Positions 21,972-32,200 of a DNA stretch of 64,000 nt are shown piece after piece. The stretch is from positions 89,762,401-89,826,400 of the forward strand of contig CM036162.1 in assembly GCA_020631735.1 (NCBI GenBank). The letters run 5' to 3'. Below the pieces are notes generated by a model. That model ran no database searches, had not been told where the DNA came from, and saw only the letters and a program-made list of their open reading frames with translations. The stretch is from Saccharum officinarum (Eukaryota; Streptophyta; Magnoliopsida; Poales; Poaceae). The stretch's first letter is position 1. Each line of letters begins with the position of its first letter. Position numbers and translations under genes: made by a program.

Positions 21972-22358
21972 TGTTAAAACATTCTAGGATCACTAGGCGT
22001 AGATCTAGCGAGTACAACACTTTCCATTTGGGATAAACCAGTGGATCTAACCGAGAGAGAGAGAGAAGAGAGAGTGGCTGACCGTCGGTGTAGGGGTACC
22101 AGTGAGGTCCGACGTCGTGTCGAAGTCGGTGGAACTTTCCCATCGCTGGCAGCACCTTCCCGATCGTAGTAGGGTTTCGAGGTGGGGTAGCTACTGTGGC
22201 GGTGAACCTCGTGTTGTGTGCCCCTGGCCCCACCTCCTCTTTATAGGGCTGCGCGACAGGGCCCACCGACTAGGAGTCGGTTAAGCATCCCCGATCAGGA
22301 CGCGGTCAAATGGTCCGAGTTGGCCGTTGGGCCAATTCGGTTCAGATCTATTCTAACA
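21972..22358 (-). repeat. 5' LTR of the Copia element
   Basis: 387 bp, TGTTAAAAC…TTCTAACA, followed by TSD GACGG at 22359-22363. A TATAAAG box on the minus strand at 22239-22245 is the likely promoter. Confidence 0.9.
22239..22245 (-). promoter_or_regulatory. TATA box in Copia 5' LTR
   Basis: CTATAAAGAG on the minus strand about 110 bp into the LTR. Conserved in the 3' LTR near 16976-16983. Confidence 0.55.
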
Positions 22359-22363
22359 GACGG

Positions 22364-22766
22364 GCGGTACGAGACGTGGGGGTGGTGGAGGCTCCCACAG
22401 GCCATGGCGCGGGTGAACGTCGAGGCCGCGGCGGGTGAGGTAGGCAGCTTGGCGGCGTCCTCGGTCGTGCGGTCGTCCTCCGCTTCGGGATGGGCTATGC
22501 ATTTGCGTCGCTGTTGGAGAGGGCTGAGTTATGGGTGCGTTATCTTTTGTGTGCATAACCTAAAATCGAGAATGAGTGTCGTATTTAGGTCTCCCTTGTT
22601 GGAGACGGTCTCGGGCAACCACAGTGTATCTGTGTATGTGGAACGGTCAACGGTGCCGGCAGGCGGCAGCTGCGGCCAGCAACCCCGGTCGATCAGAAGA
22701 GAAGAGATTGCACGTTTGCGTCGGCTTCCAGCCCAGGAGAACACAACGACCTGCCAACCCCAATCT
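22364..22766. other. Continuation of the GC-rich target locus
   Basis: Joins in composition to the region left of 16465 once the Copia element is removed. No recognisable product. Confidence 0.4.
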
Positions 22767-23032
22767 AAGGGCCCGTATATTTCAGCTTTTATATGGCTTC
22801 TAATGGTTAAAAGCCAGAAGCTAGAAACCTAAAACAGACATCCTAGCTATTAAATTGATATTTAAAAAGCTAGTTTCTGACGAAATAAATTAGAAGCTGA
22901 ACACATGTTTTGGTGAGTTTTTCTGGCTTTTAGTGTGCCGAGAAGCTAAAAATATATTACAAAAGCTAATAGCAAAATGCCAAAAGCCATTTTTTAAAAA
23001 ATACCAAACGTTTTAACTTAAACAAATAGTGC
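22767..23032. mobile_element. MITE-like copy (aagctaaaa / cagctttt family)
   Basis: Starts gggcccgtatatttcagctttt and contains 'aaaagccagaagctagaaacc' and 'tggcttttagtgtgccgagaagctaaaaa', words shared with 23036-23322 and 24200-24483. Ends and TSD are not sharp. Confidence 0.5.
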
Positions 23033-23035
23033 TTA

Positions 23036-23322
23036 GGACCTAGTTGTTTCAGCTCTTATTTGGCTTTTGCTATCAAAAAACCATAACACGAAACAAACAG
23101 TCCAACAGTTGAGTTGGTTTTTGAAAAACTAGAAAGCTGGCTTCTGAGGAAATGTAATAAAAACTGAAAAGCACGTCGAGGGTAGCCTTTTTGGCTTTTA
23201 ATGTGCTGAAAAACTAAAAAATTATTAAAACAGCAACAATCACAATCGAAAAGCTAAAAAACAAGTTCTTGAACCTAAAACTCAAAAAGATAAAAAACAA
23301 CACAACTCAAATAAACAAACCC
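23036..23322. mobile_element. MITE, 287 bp, TSD TTA
   Basis: Flanked by TTA (23033-23035, 23323-23325). Ends GGACCTAGTTGTTTCAG and (from the right) GGGTTTGTTTATTTGAG are imperfect TIRs. Tourist-like by TSD and terminus. Confidence 0.65.
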
Positions 23323-24199
23323 TTAGGCCGGATGTTGGGCCAAAAACTGAGATGTGGCTTTTGTTTGCATGGTAGTATCGGTGATGGAATGGCACTAGGG
23401 TCTGTTTGTTATCCTCCTTGATAGGTTTTCAGGAGGATCGAGGTCCACATCAGACACTAGGAGAAAAGGAAAATAGATAGAATTGAGCAAATTAAGCTTG
23501 GCCCGACCTGAGCCCGCTGGGTTTTAGCTCGCCCACGAACCTTAGTGGACAAGGTCTGGGCACAGATCTCGCTGCCCATAATTTTTTTTTTCTCAGCACT
23601 AGCTCAGCCCAAAATATATTTTTGATGTTTTACACTGTAAATTGCGCATGTGGCCCGCCTAGGATCGGGTAGGCCCGGCCCAGAAAGCAGGCCCACTTCA
23701 CCCAGTGGGACAGTCATGGCGGTATTTTTCGGCCTCAAAGAGCCAACCTTTTTTTTTTCAGCCCAGCCCAAACCCGTCCCATCCCGCAAATGCTCAGGTC
23801 TAGAAAGAAACGAGGATAGTTTGGTCTAGAAAATTCTAATAAATGCATCGAAGAGTAAAATAATGGTCTATACTGAACGTTTGTGAAACTGTAACGATAC
23901 ATTTTGAATATCATGAATGCTCTTCTAATACCATGAACAATATAGGTATATCGTGATAGTTATAATGGCACATATCTAGTTCACCTGTATTTTAAATGCA
24001 TAATGGTAATGGGACAAATCATTGAGGTGGTTCGTGTTTGAACGTGAATTGTGGTTGCATTTGTTGTATCATCATTGATTATGTACCTGGATCGTTAAAA
24101 GGTTTATACTTCACATAGGAATTTAACTTATTGAAAATTTTATCGTTAATTCTCTCTTACATTTTTTATGAACATATGCTGGTACTAGTTATATAGCTG
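23323..24199. other. Intergenic; possible remnant of a gccc/gggc-rich hAT-like element at 23490-23810
   Basis: 23490-23810 is rich in 'ggcccgacc' and 'cagcccagcccaaac' words with a central AT-rich part, a texture seen in hAT MITEs. I found no matching TIR pair or 8-bp TSD. The rest is AT-rich non-coding. Confidence 0.3.
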
Positions 24200-24483
24200 A
24201 AACAAACATGCATTGGAGCTTTTCAGGCTATGTCATGCTGCTTAAGTTTCAAAAAAACCAGAAGTTGTTGAGTTGGTTTTGAAAGCTAGAATGCTGGTTT
24301 CTGGAGAAATGAAGGCTGAAAAGCATGTTGATAGTCGTTTCTCTAACTTTTGGTATGCTGAGAAGTTAAAAATTTATTATAAAAGACAATGGCAGAAAAT
24401 CGACGGCTAGAAACCGAAAGCCAAAAAAAACTAGCTTTTGCGAACCAAAAGATCAAAAGTTACAACTCAAACAAACATGCTCT
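24200..24483. mobile_element. Third, diverged copy of the 23036 MITE family
   Basis: Shares 'gaagttgttgagttggttttgaaagctagaa' and 'gctgagaagttaaaaatttatta' blocks and the 'caactcaaacaaaca' right end with 23036-23322. The left end is degraded. Confidence 0.5.
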
Positions 24484-25064
24484 TAATTCTTCAAACAACC
24501 TTAAATTAAATCACAAAAACCTTGTCAATGGGAGAGAGGGGACATATAGAAAACAACACTTGGCTCCAATCTGTGTGTGATAATCCCAAATACAAATTTT
24601 TATTAACTCTATAAATACATAGACATGGGAAGAAACAAACAAATGAAAATTCGCAAAAGAAAAAACAACCTAATGAAATTACAAGAACAAAAAAAACAAT
24701 GAAATGAAAACACAGATCTCTCACCAGATGCGGTTTGCAACGCTCGATCGGACGGGCCAAAAAAAAAAACTTGTGTTGAACCGAATGCGGCATAGCTTTT
24801 CCCATGTATATTCATTCATCGATCGATGCTCGAGGTTCAAATGACCGGATCGTTTACATGCACCGTTACGGAGCAAATCAGTACCTGATTGCACGATGCA
24901 CCGTTTCGGACCAAACATGATCCGACTGGGAGGAACTACCGAAAGAATTCCACTAATCGCGATCCCTCCACGACATGCATCGTTTACATCGCTCGCCGCG
25001 CGCAAGCATGCACGATGCACGGCTGCATGCCCTGCGTACAGCCCTCCGATCTCCACCGTCGTGC
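24484..25064. other. Intergenic up to the first assembly gap
   Basis: AT-rich, then mixed. No gene. ORFs that appear to cross the gap are artefacts of translating N. Confidence 0.5.
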
Positions 25065-25164
25065 NNNNNNNNNNNNNNNNNNNNNNNNNNNNNNNNNNNN
25101 NNNNNNNNNNNNNNNNNNNNNNNNNNNNNNNNNNNNNNNNNNNNNNNNNNNNNNNNNNNNNNNN
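25065..25164. other. Assembly gap (100 N)
   Basis: Exactly 100 N, the usual placeholder for a gap of unknown size. Confidence 1.
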
Positions 25165-25898
25165 GGTTCTGGGAAAAGCTGGTTGTAGTCCTTGGTGCTT
25201 GTGATTTAGCGACCCCAAACCAACAGGTTCGAGGAAGCACCAAAATCACAAGGCCCAGCGGCTGGCCCAAGCACCACATTAATCCTCCCCTGCTCGCAAG
25301 TCTCCCCTCTAGCACTAGTTGTTAGAGGGAGCAACGCCGGCCTCCAGCCAATGCAATTGACCCAAGCAGGTCGCATGCCTTGAAACTACCTACTTAGAGA
25401 TATTGTCTCTCTCTTAAACTTGGCCTTTTAGGAAACGCTAAAAGCAGTTCGTAGATTTGGTTGCAAGTGGTTCAAACGGTAGGGAGGCCCCTATTTAAAG
25501 GCCTAAGGGCGGACTGTGTAATCTGGGACCGCCGTGCCGTGTGGTGGGCCATGGGAGGTCACAACCAATGTCATATGCCTGCGTGAGGTCAGGGAAATCG
25601 AGATCCTCCTAAAGGCGGAGCCAGTACAGAGCGTCGATGAAACCATTTGGCCCTGCCTGGATCACATACCCCAATACGCAACACACTGACATGGCCAGGC
25701 TTAGCAGTCGCGTACCTCACCGTCAAGATAGCTCGACGGGACAGGACGTAATAGCCACCTACCGCATTGAACGCACTAGACCACAAGGGGACGAGCGCCG
25801 ATGCTCGAACCAACCATGACTTTGAACCCGCATTTGACACATGCAGATATCAGCGCTTTCATGATCACTTTGTGATCGCAAAAACGCTCGGGGGCTAT
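25165..25898 (+). mobile_element. Internal 3' part of a Tat-like Gypsy element (E)
   Basis: Non-coding sequence ending in a polypurine tract CGCTCGGGGGCTA (25885-25897) right before an LTR start. The PPT is of the CTCGGGGACTA kind seen before the T1 3' LTR. No protein domain is readable; the rest of the element lies left of the gap. Confidence 0.55.
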
Positions 25899-26812
25899 TG
25901 TCGGGGTTATGATATCCTAGGTATCTCAAGACACCGATTAGTTAGCCACTCAGATGGCCCACGATACACGAGCTAGCACAAGCCCGAACAACCATGGCCC
26001 AACTAAGCTATGTGCACTTATGCTAGGCGCTAAGGTGGGAGTCGTCCATGACCTCCTCTCTCTGCCTTCACCACACACCGCACAACACCACATGACCTCT
26101 CCTCCGTCCTAACCCCTAGGAGGAACAGGGAGAGATCGGGCTCTGCAGGCGCACTTGCTCTAACAAGAGCAGGCATGCCGCACTGACTCCGAAAGGACCA
26201 AGGGGATAGCAGTCCCTCGACCTAGTCAGGCGCCATCCTTGTACCACGTAGCGCAGATAAGACAACACCGCCAAGCAGTGGCGGTCAGTATAGTGACCCA
26301 CCATCCAAATACGCCCCGACGAGATAGGTGTACGACCCTACCCATTATGAGATGGGGCTCACGACAGTGGCCTTGACTTTCGAGGCCGTCCAAGCCAATG
26401 AAGGCCACGACCCCAAAGGTCGGGATCATGGCCATCAGCTCCACAAGCAGCAAGATGATAACAACCTAGGGGTGGCTACCAACTCCCATACGACGCCCCC
26501 GGGAGATCAGGAAGGCGATGACGAAGGCCACAACGAGACCACGTCACATAGGACGGCTGGCAAACCACCACCATGTCTACAGTTCTGCCACAACCGGCAC
26601 AGTAGCACCACGTCTCCCCATGCTACGATGTGGGCACAAGACCACGATAACAACCATGCCCGGACGTGCGCTTCACCAAGACAAGACAGCATTCCTTGCC
26701 AACCAAGTTAGCTAGGTTCTCTCCCTCAGGTTCATGACCCCTCGGTCATGATAACCTATCTCTTTGTATGTGGCCTAGCTACGGACTCTATATAAGGGTA
26801 GCCAGGGAGCCA
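25899..26812 (+). mobile_element. 3' LTR of element E, truncated by fragment C
   Basis: Starts TGTCGGGGTTATG after the PPT. Has TATATAA at 26789-26795, so the U3 is complete and the R/U5 is cut off where Tekay-like LTR sequence begins near 26813. Confidence 0.6.
26789..26795 (+). promoter_or_regulatory. TATA box of element E LTR
   Basis: TATATAA in 'actctatataagg', the usual grass LTR promoter context. Confidence 0.5.
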
Positions 26813-27254
26813 CGGAACCGCCCAAGTTATAAGAGCACAAGTACAAAAACAATCACCGAAGTGATCAAATTATCATACTTGAACCTATATAACTCCGGTA
26901 GTCCAACAAAATCATTAGGGATTTCAAACCAACCAACATACAAGCCAAGATCATAGTGATTCAATATAACAAGTCACATGTTACATCCATTTCACGAGTA
27001 GTTCAACATACATCGGAGTTCAACATAGTTATTACAACTCAAGTTGAAAGTAACAGAAGCAAAGTACTTTGAAACTAACATCACTCTTATTTCAAATGCA
27101 TGCCAGTTACCAAGATCAATTCCAACAAAAGCATCATAGACAAGACAACTAAGAAGGATCATGCCCGTGATCTTACTCCTCCACTACGGCAGGAGTCATC
27201 CAATTCTTGCAGTAGTCATGATGCATCACAACCTGCAATAAGTGGGAATAAACC
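26813..27254 (-). mobile_element. Fragment of an old Tekay-like LTR (C), minus orientation
   Basis: Aligns along its length with the start of the element B LTR (44468-44900): 'ttataagagcacaagtac', 'ggatttcaaacca', 'gggaataaacc'. It has many substitutions, so it is a related but much older or different family member. It is interrupted at 27255 by element A. Contains a homologous last exon of the LTR-internal gene (27173-27232). Confidence 0.7.
27173..27232 (-). pseudogene. Homologue of the last exon of the LTR-internal gene (fragment C)
   Basis: On the minus strand, acceptor CTTATTGCAG, then 19 codons ending DYCKNWMTPAVVEE and TAA. Corresponds to the element B exon ending GFCKTCLHPAGDDD. A 2-nt length difference at the 5' side changes the entry phase relative to B, so this copy may be dead. 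Confidence 0.5.
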
Positions 27255-28720
27255 TGTAACAACCCAGAAATTTCCAGGAAACAAAAATCACAACTACAAA
27301 TTTTTTCTAAAAAAACCTATGTTTCGTGAGATGTCATTTAGGGAACCTAACCTAGTTGCACAAGTAGCACCTAAAATAGCTAATCATCCTTGCATTTAAC
27401 CATACATGCTTGAGTTGGATTTTATGTTCTTTGGATTGAATTAAAGCAACAACATTTCTTGAATTAATTGTGTAAACTAAATAAATATGTATTTATAACC
27501 TTGGCAATTATTTTGGAAATCAAAAAATATATATTTAGTAGATCCCACTTTGTTACATAAGTGGAAGCAATATATATATCTGTTTTTTATACACATGTCT
27601 TGGCTTAATGGGAATAAAGGAGAGATAAATAGAAAAGCTTGATGTTTAAATCAGAAAAAGGAGAAGAAACCCTATGCGGCCTAGCCAACCCCGCCAAACC
27701 GGCCTGCCAAGCCAGCCCAAGCCGCACAGTGCGCGCCCAACCGTGCGTGGGCCGGCCCAGCTGGCCACCGCTGGTCCACACCGCACTCGCGCGCACACGC
27801 GCTCACCGCGCGATGGGCGACCCAGCAAGCCACAGCCACCTCGGCCCGTGTCGCCTTCATGAGACGCCAAAGGACTTCGCGTCCTCTTCTCTCTCGCTCA
27901 CTGACGAGAGGGTCCCGCGAGTCATCGCCTTCCTCCCGTCTCCCATGTCCTCTGCTCACCGAGATGGAATCAGAGAAGGGAGAAAGAGGGGACAAGGTCA
28001 TGCAACGCGCGAGGAAAGATTCTCCTGTCCCCGCTACCACCTTGCGCGCCAAGGCGCTGTGCCAGCTACGCAAGCGTGCTTCCTCGGCCAATCACGTGCG
28101 CTCTGCCTCCCTTCACGCACCACGCAATGCCGCCATGGGCCGCGCCCGCAACCGCCCTCTGACACCACAAAATCATCGCGGAATCACAGCTGGCACCACC
28201 ATTCTCGAATCATGCCGACCCCATGCGCCTAGGATCCTAGCCAAGGGGCGTGGATCACCGCCACGTGGCTCGAATGCCCCCATCACCGTTCGCCCGCCAG
28301 TGATGAGCTCGGACTATAAAGTCCCGAGCCGAACTCTAGCCTCTCGCATCCTCCACACGCCGCCACCCTGGTGGCCTCAACACACCGCACCGTTCTAGAG
28401 AGGAGAAAGGGAAGAAGGGAAGAGAGGCAAAGGAGGAGCCACAAGGAGGAACTGGGACCGCGGGGGCACTATCCGAGCTCGTCGGAGACGAAGGCGACAC
28501 CGGAACCCCTCTTCTCCACCACCGGTCTGCACTGCACGGTTCACGGCTACATAGCATCAACTCGCCCTGCATCAGTATTCTTTCACCATCGCCACCTCTG
28601 GTGAGTCACCGTGCCCAGCCCTCTCACCCCAATCAACCACTATGACGTGCACCGACATCGCCACGACCACTTCGTATCGAAGATGGCCATGGCGAGGCCG
28701 TGAACACCGCTGCACACGTG
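27255..28720 (+). mobile_element. 5' LTR of Tekay-like element A, first part
   Basis: Starts TGTAACAACCCAG inside fragment C. AT-rich to 27640, then GC-rich with a TATA box (28315-28320) and a strong donor at 28600 (CCTCTG|GTGAGTC). It is interrupted at 28721 by Tat element T1 and resumes at 41049. Without T1 the LTR is about 4.36 kb. Confidence 0.75.
28315..28320 (+). promoter_or_regulatory. TATA box of element A LTR
   Basis: GGACTATAAAGTCC in a GC-rich context, upstream of the exon-like segment that ends at 28600. Confidence 0.6.
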
Positions 28721-29192
28721 TGTGGGGGTATTAACCCCTATACCCCTATGGCTAAGCTTGGGCTGGCCTGGATCGATGGTTTCAGTCCACTCAAAAGGTG
28801 ACGTGCAGCCCAGTTAACCTGATCGGAGTCCCGCACAAGGAATCAAGACGGATTTGGTGACCAAGCAGGATCCTGGTCGGTTAGAATAGGAATCCTTATC
28901 CGGCCACATATGGCAATTGTAACTGACTAGGATTAGTTTCCAGATCTGTAACCCTGCCCCCAGACTATATAAGGCGGGCAGGGGACCCCTCTAAAAAACA
29001 TCTCTCATTGACATACCACAATACAAATCAGACGCAGGACGTAGGTATTACGCCTTCTTGGCGGCCGAACCTGGATAAAACTTCGTGTCTGTCTTGCGTC
29101 ACCATCTTGTTTGGAGCTTGCGCATCTGTCTGCCGATAATCTACTACCTTAGGCATACCCCTAGGTAGACTGCCGACCATATTTCGTCAACA
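28721..29192 (+). repeat. 5' LTR of T1
   Basis: 472 bp; contains 'gactatataagg' near 28963-28974 as TATA box. Ends TTTCGTCAACA. Confidence 0.9.
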
Positions 29193-29193
29193 G

Positions 29194-29211
29194 TGGCGCG
29201 CCAGGTAGGGG
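29194..29211 (+). other. Primer-binding site of T1
   Basis: TGGCGCGCCAGGTAGGGG, one base inside the 5' LTR. This TGGCGC-type PBS is common in grass Tat elements. An apparent ORF start at 29193 (GTG) is inside the PBS and is not a real start. Confidence 0.8.
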
Positions 29212-29240
29212 GTGTGCGTACCGCTCTCCAAGCAAACAAG

Positions 29241-32200
29241 ATGGTCATCATCTCCAGCTCCATGGCCGTGCCCAACGGCCTCATGTTCACCGTCGGCCAG
29301 ATCACCTGGATCACCGGTCCCGACGTCTCCATCTCCATGACCACGGAGGAAGCGTGGATTCAACTCGCGCCGATGACTACTTCACCTGCATCGGCTACGG
29401 CTCCGACCACGGCAAACACGGCTCCGACCATGATGGATCTGCCTCTGACCACGGTACATCTGGCTCCGAGCACGCCTACAGCCATGCCGACAACCCGTCG
29501 TCCGCTTCCCCGCTACAGAGGAAAGCAGATCGACAAAACCGACCTGCTCAACTCCATCGATCGGGTCGGCATCAAACTCACTGAAACCCTAGCTCTGGTA
29601 AGTACGATTCGAAGCCAACCTAATGAACAGGTAACGGCTCCCCACAACAGATCTATCCGACCGGCTCGGACCAGTCGTCCTGCACGACTTGGAACAGATC
29701 TTGTGATCGTATCTACTCCTAAGGGGCGCTCCGCTCGTCGCCAGCCAGCCTTCGCGACGGGTCTCCGACTCTGCGAGTACGAAGCCCCGATGGAGAACCA
29801 CCAGGTCCAGCCCTACGGCCTGCAAAACATTGCCTCCAGCTACGCGCACAACCTACGACGCCGCTCGGATCCAGGTCCTATACACCGATCTCGGCCGAAG
29901 CCACGCAACATCGTCAACATGGTCTGGATTGAAGATTACCGAGAAGGATCCATCCACACAGTCCGAGAGGGTGACTCCGGCTCCTCATCCTGCATCGCAT
30001 CCAACGCATCTGTCCACACCGAGCTTCAGCGTCACGAAGATGAAGGCGTCAAATACGATCTGGATCTACCAGATCACGCCCCGGGTTTCCCCCAATTTCT
30101 GTCTTTCCCGCCAAGACGAGGGGATTTGATCCATGTCGTCAGCAATGATGAGCCGCCAGCAGTTGGCGAAACAGAACAAGAAAAGATTGCACGCGAAGCA
30201 CGCAATATTGACCGGTTTAATCGCCGGCAAATCAAAGCTGAAGCAGACCAAGAGGCACGACGCATAAGGGTCCGACCACGTGACCTCAATGATGCTTTTG
30301 ATAGGGTAGGGGACAAACAAGTCTTCAAGACCCCAAGCGCCAACGTGGCCGTTGCCTTGGTGACAATGCAGCGGCTGCCTAACACTCCCGAGACCCAGGC
30401 AGTCCGTGATGACATACAAGCTTATCTGACAGCTGCTATGGCTCAGACTACAGAAATAAATCAAGCCCGGGCTCCATCCGTTTCTATCGAATCAAGCCAC
30501 AGCCGCCAATACTCAAGTCGCTCACAGCCATTCAATCAACGTGGCTTGCGCAATAACGACCCATCGGACAATCGTCAAGGCGGAAACGGTGGTTATGATA
30601 GTGGTCGGGACGACAACCGCCGCTGGGAGGGTGACCGCCACGGTGTTCGAGGCGACGACCGCTGGGATAACCGCGACAATCGCCGTGATAACCACGGTCG
30701 CAGGGCTAATCCAGATGGCAATAACGATCTTCGCCATTACCTCGTCGGACGTGATCTGCGCGCTCGCATCAACCAGAGAGCCGATGATCATGCATCCCAT
30801 GAAAGCTATCACCGCATGGAATATGACACTGCCCATGGCCCGCCAGGTTTGAAACAGTTCACTCCACAGCTTCGCCAAGTCATATGGCCCAAGAATTTCA
30901 AACTCGAGAAACTTCAGAAGTACGACGGCAAGGAAAACCCCGAATTATGGGTCATGCTCTACGAAACTGTGTGCCGCTCAGCTATGGCTGATGAGCATGT
31001 TATGTCTAACTACTTCCCAGTCGCGGTTGGTCATGCAGGTCACCAATGGCTGGTTAGCTTGCCAGCGAACTATTTTGACTCTTGGCAGGAACTCAGGCAG
31101 GCCTTCATCAACAATTTCATCGCTACTTGTGAACAACTCGGTAACAAGTACGATCTGCAACGGATCCGAGATCGAAAGGATGAACCACTGCGCGAGTACG
31201 TTCGGCGTTTCTCGGAGATGCGCATCAAGGTCCCATCAATCTCCGACAACGAAGCAATCGAGGCTTTCGTCACCGGCCTCCGGTTCCACGACGCCCTAAG
31301 AGACAAGCTCCTCCGAAAGAGACCCGAATCAGTAACAGCGCTTCTGGCCACCGCTAAGAAATACGTGGACGCTGACGACGCTAAAAAAATAATCGTTGAA
31401 GAAGCAGCAAGGTTTCCACGCTCCGACCACCCTCCACACCGCGACGATTACCGCGACAATCGTGGTCGGAACGACAATTTTGATCGCCACAACCAGCGCG
31501 ATGACTCCCGTGACCACCGTGATCAACGTAATCAGCGGCGCAACCGCCGTGACGATTACAGGAGCAAGCGCGCTCGGGAAGACGACGGCGAGGTCAATAC
31601 CGTGAAAAAGGGTGGTGGACGTCGTAACTACGAGGACGACTACGCCAAAACATTGAAGGGGCCTTGCCAGCTCCATCCTAAATCGAACCACACCATGGAG
31701 AATTGCCGCGTTCTTAAGACTATCTACATGCGTCAACAGGCTCCGAATGCATCCGACAAGCCTAACGACGCGGGGGAACAGCGCAACGAGGAAAACGACG
31801 ACGATGATGCAGACCCTCGTCATAAATACGTCAAACCGACTGATCGCGTGCACACCATCATCGGCGGCAAGGTGTCCATTGAGACCAAACGAGAACGCAA
31901 GCTGCTCGCCCGCGCTTGCTTGAACGTGGCAAACACCGACAACCTTCTCACCGATCCGCGGTTTCCCCCGTGGTCTCACCGTGAAATCTACTTCAGCAGG
32001 AAGGACCAATGGGCGGCCATACCCGAGCCAGGGCGTTTTCCCCTGGTTCTCAATCCTTGTATCAACAAGGTTCAATTCGACAGGGTCCTGATCGACGGCG
32101 GCAGCTCTATTGATATACTATTCAAAAACAGCCTGCTCGCTCTGAAAATAGCCCAGGCGGACCTGAAGCCGTACGAAGCACAGTTCTGGGGTGTTCTCCC

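Larger units (their letters stand above)
16470..22358 (-). mobile_element. Complete Copia-type LTR retrotransposon, coding-dead, minus orientation
   Basis: Two LTRs of about 385 bp (right 21972-22358; left 16470-17097 enlarged by a MITE) run TG…CA and are flanked by identical GACGG 5-mers. On the minus strand the order is: 5' LTR, PBS TGGCATCAGAGC (initiator tRNA-Met type, 21959-21970), internal region, polypurine tract GATCAAGGGGAG (17100-17112), 3' LTR. The pol remnants are Copia type. The LTRs differ at roughly a dozen sites outside the MITE, so the insertion is not recent. The internal region is only 4.9 kb and interrupted by many stops; much of its 5' half is AT-rich hairpin sequence rather than gag. 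Confidence 0.9.

Noticed and set aside
24721..25325. ORFs spanning the first N gap
   Set aside because: Open only because N codons are translated as X; no domain on either side. The same applies to the frames across 57584-57683.
29193..29240. GTG start of the T1 gag frame at 29193
   Set aside because: It is the base before and within the primer-binding site. The first ATG at 29241 is the earliest reasonable start.
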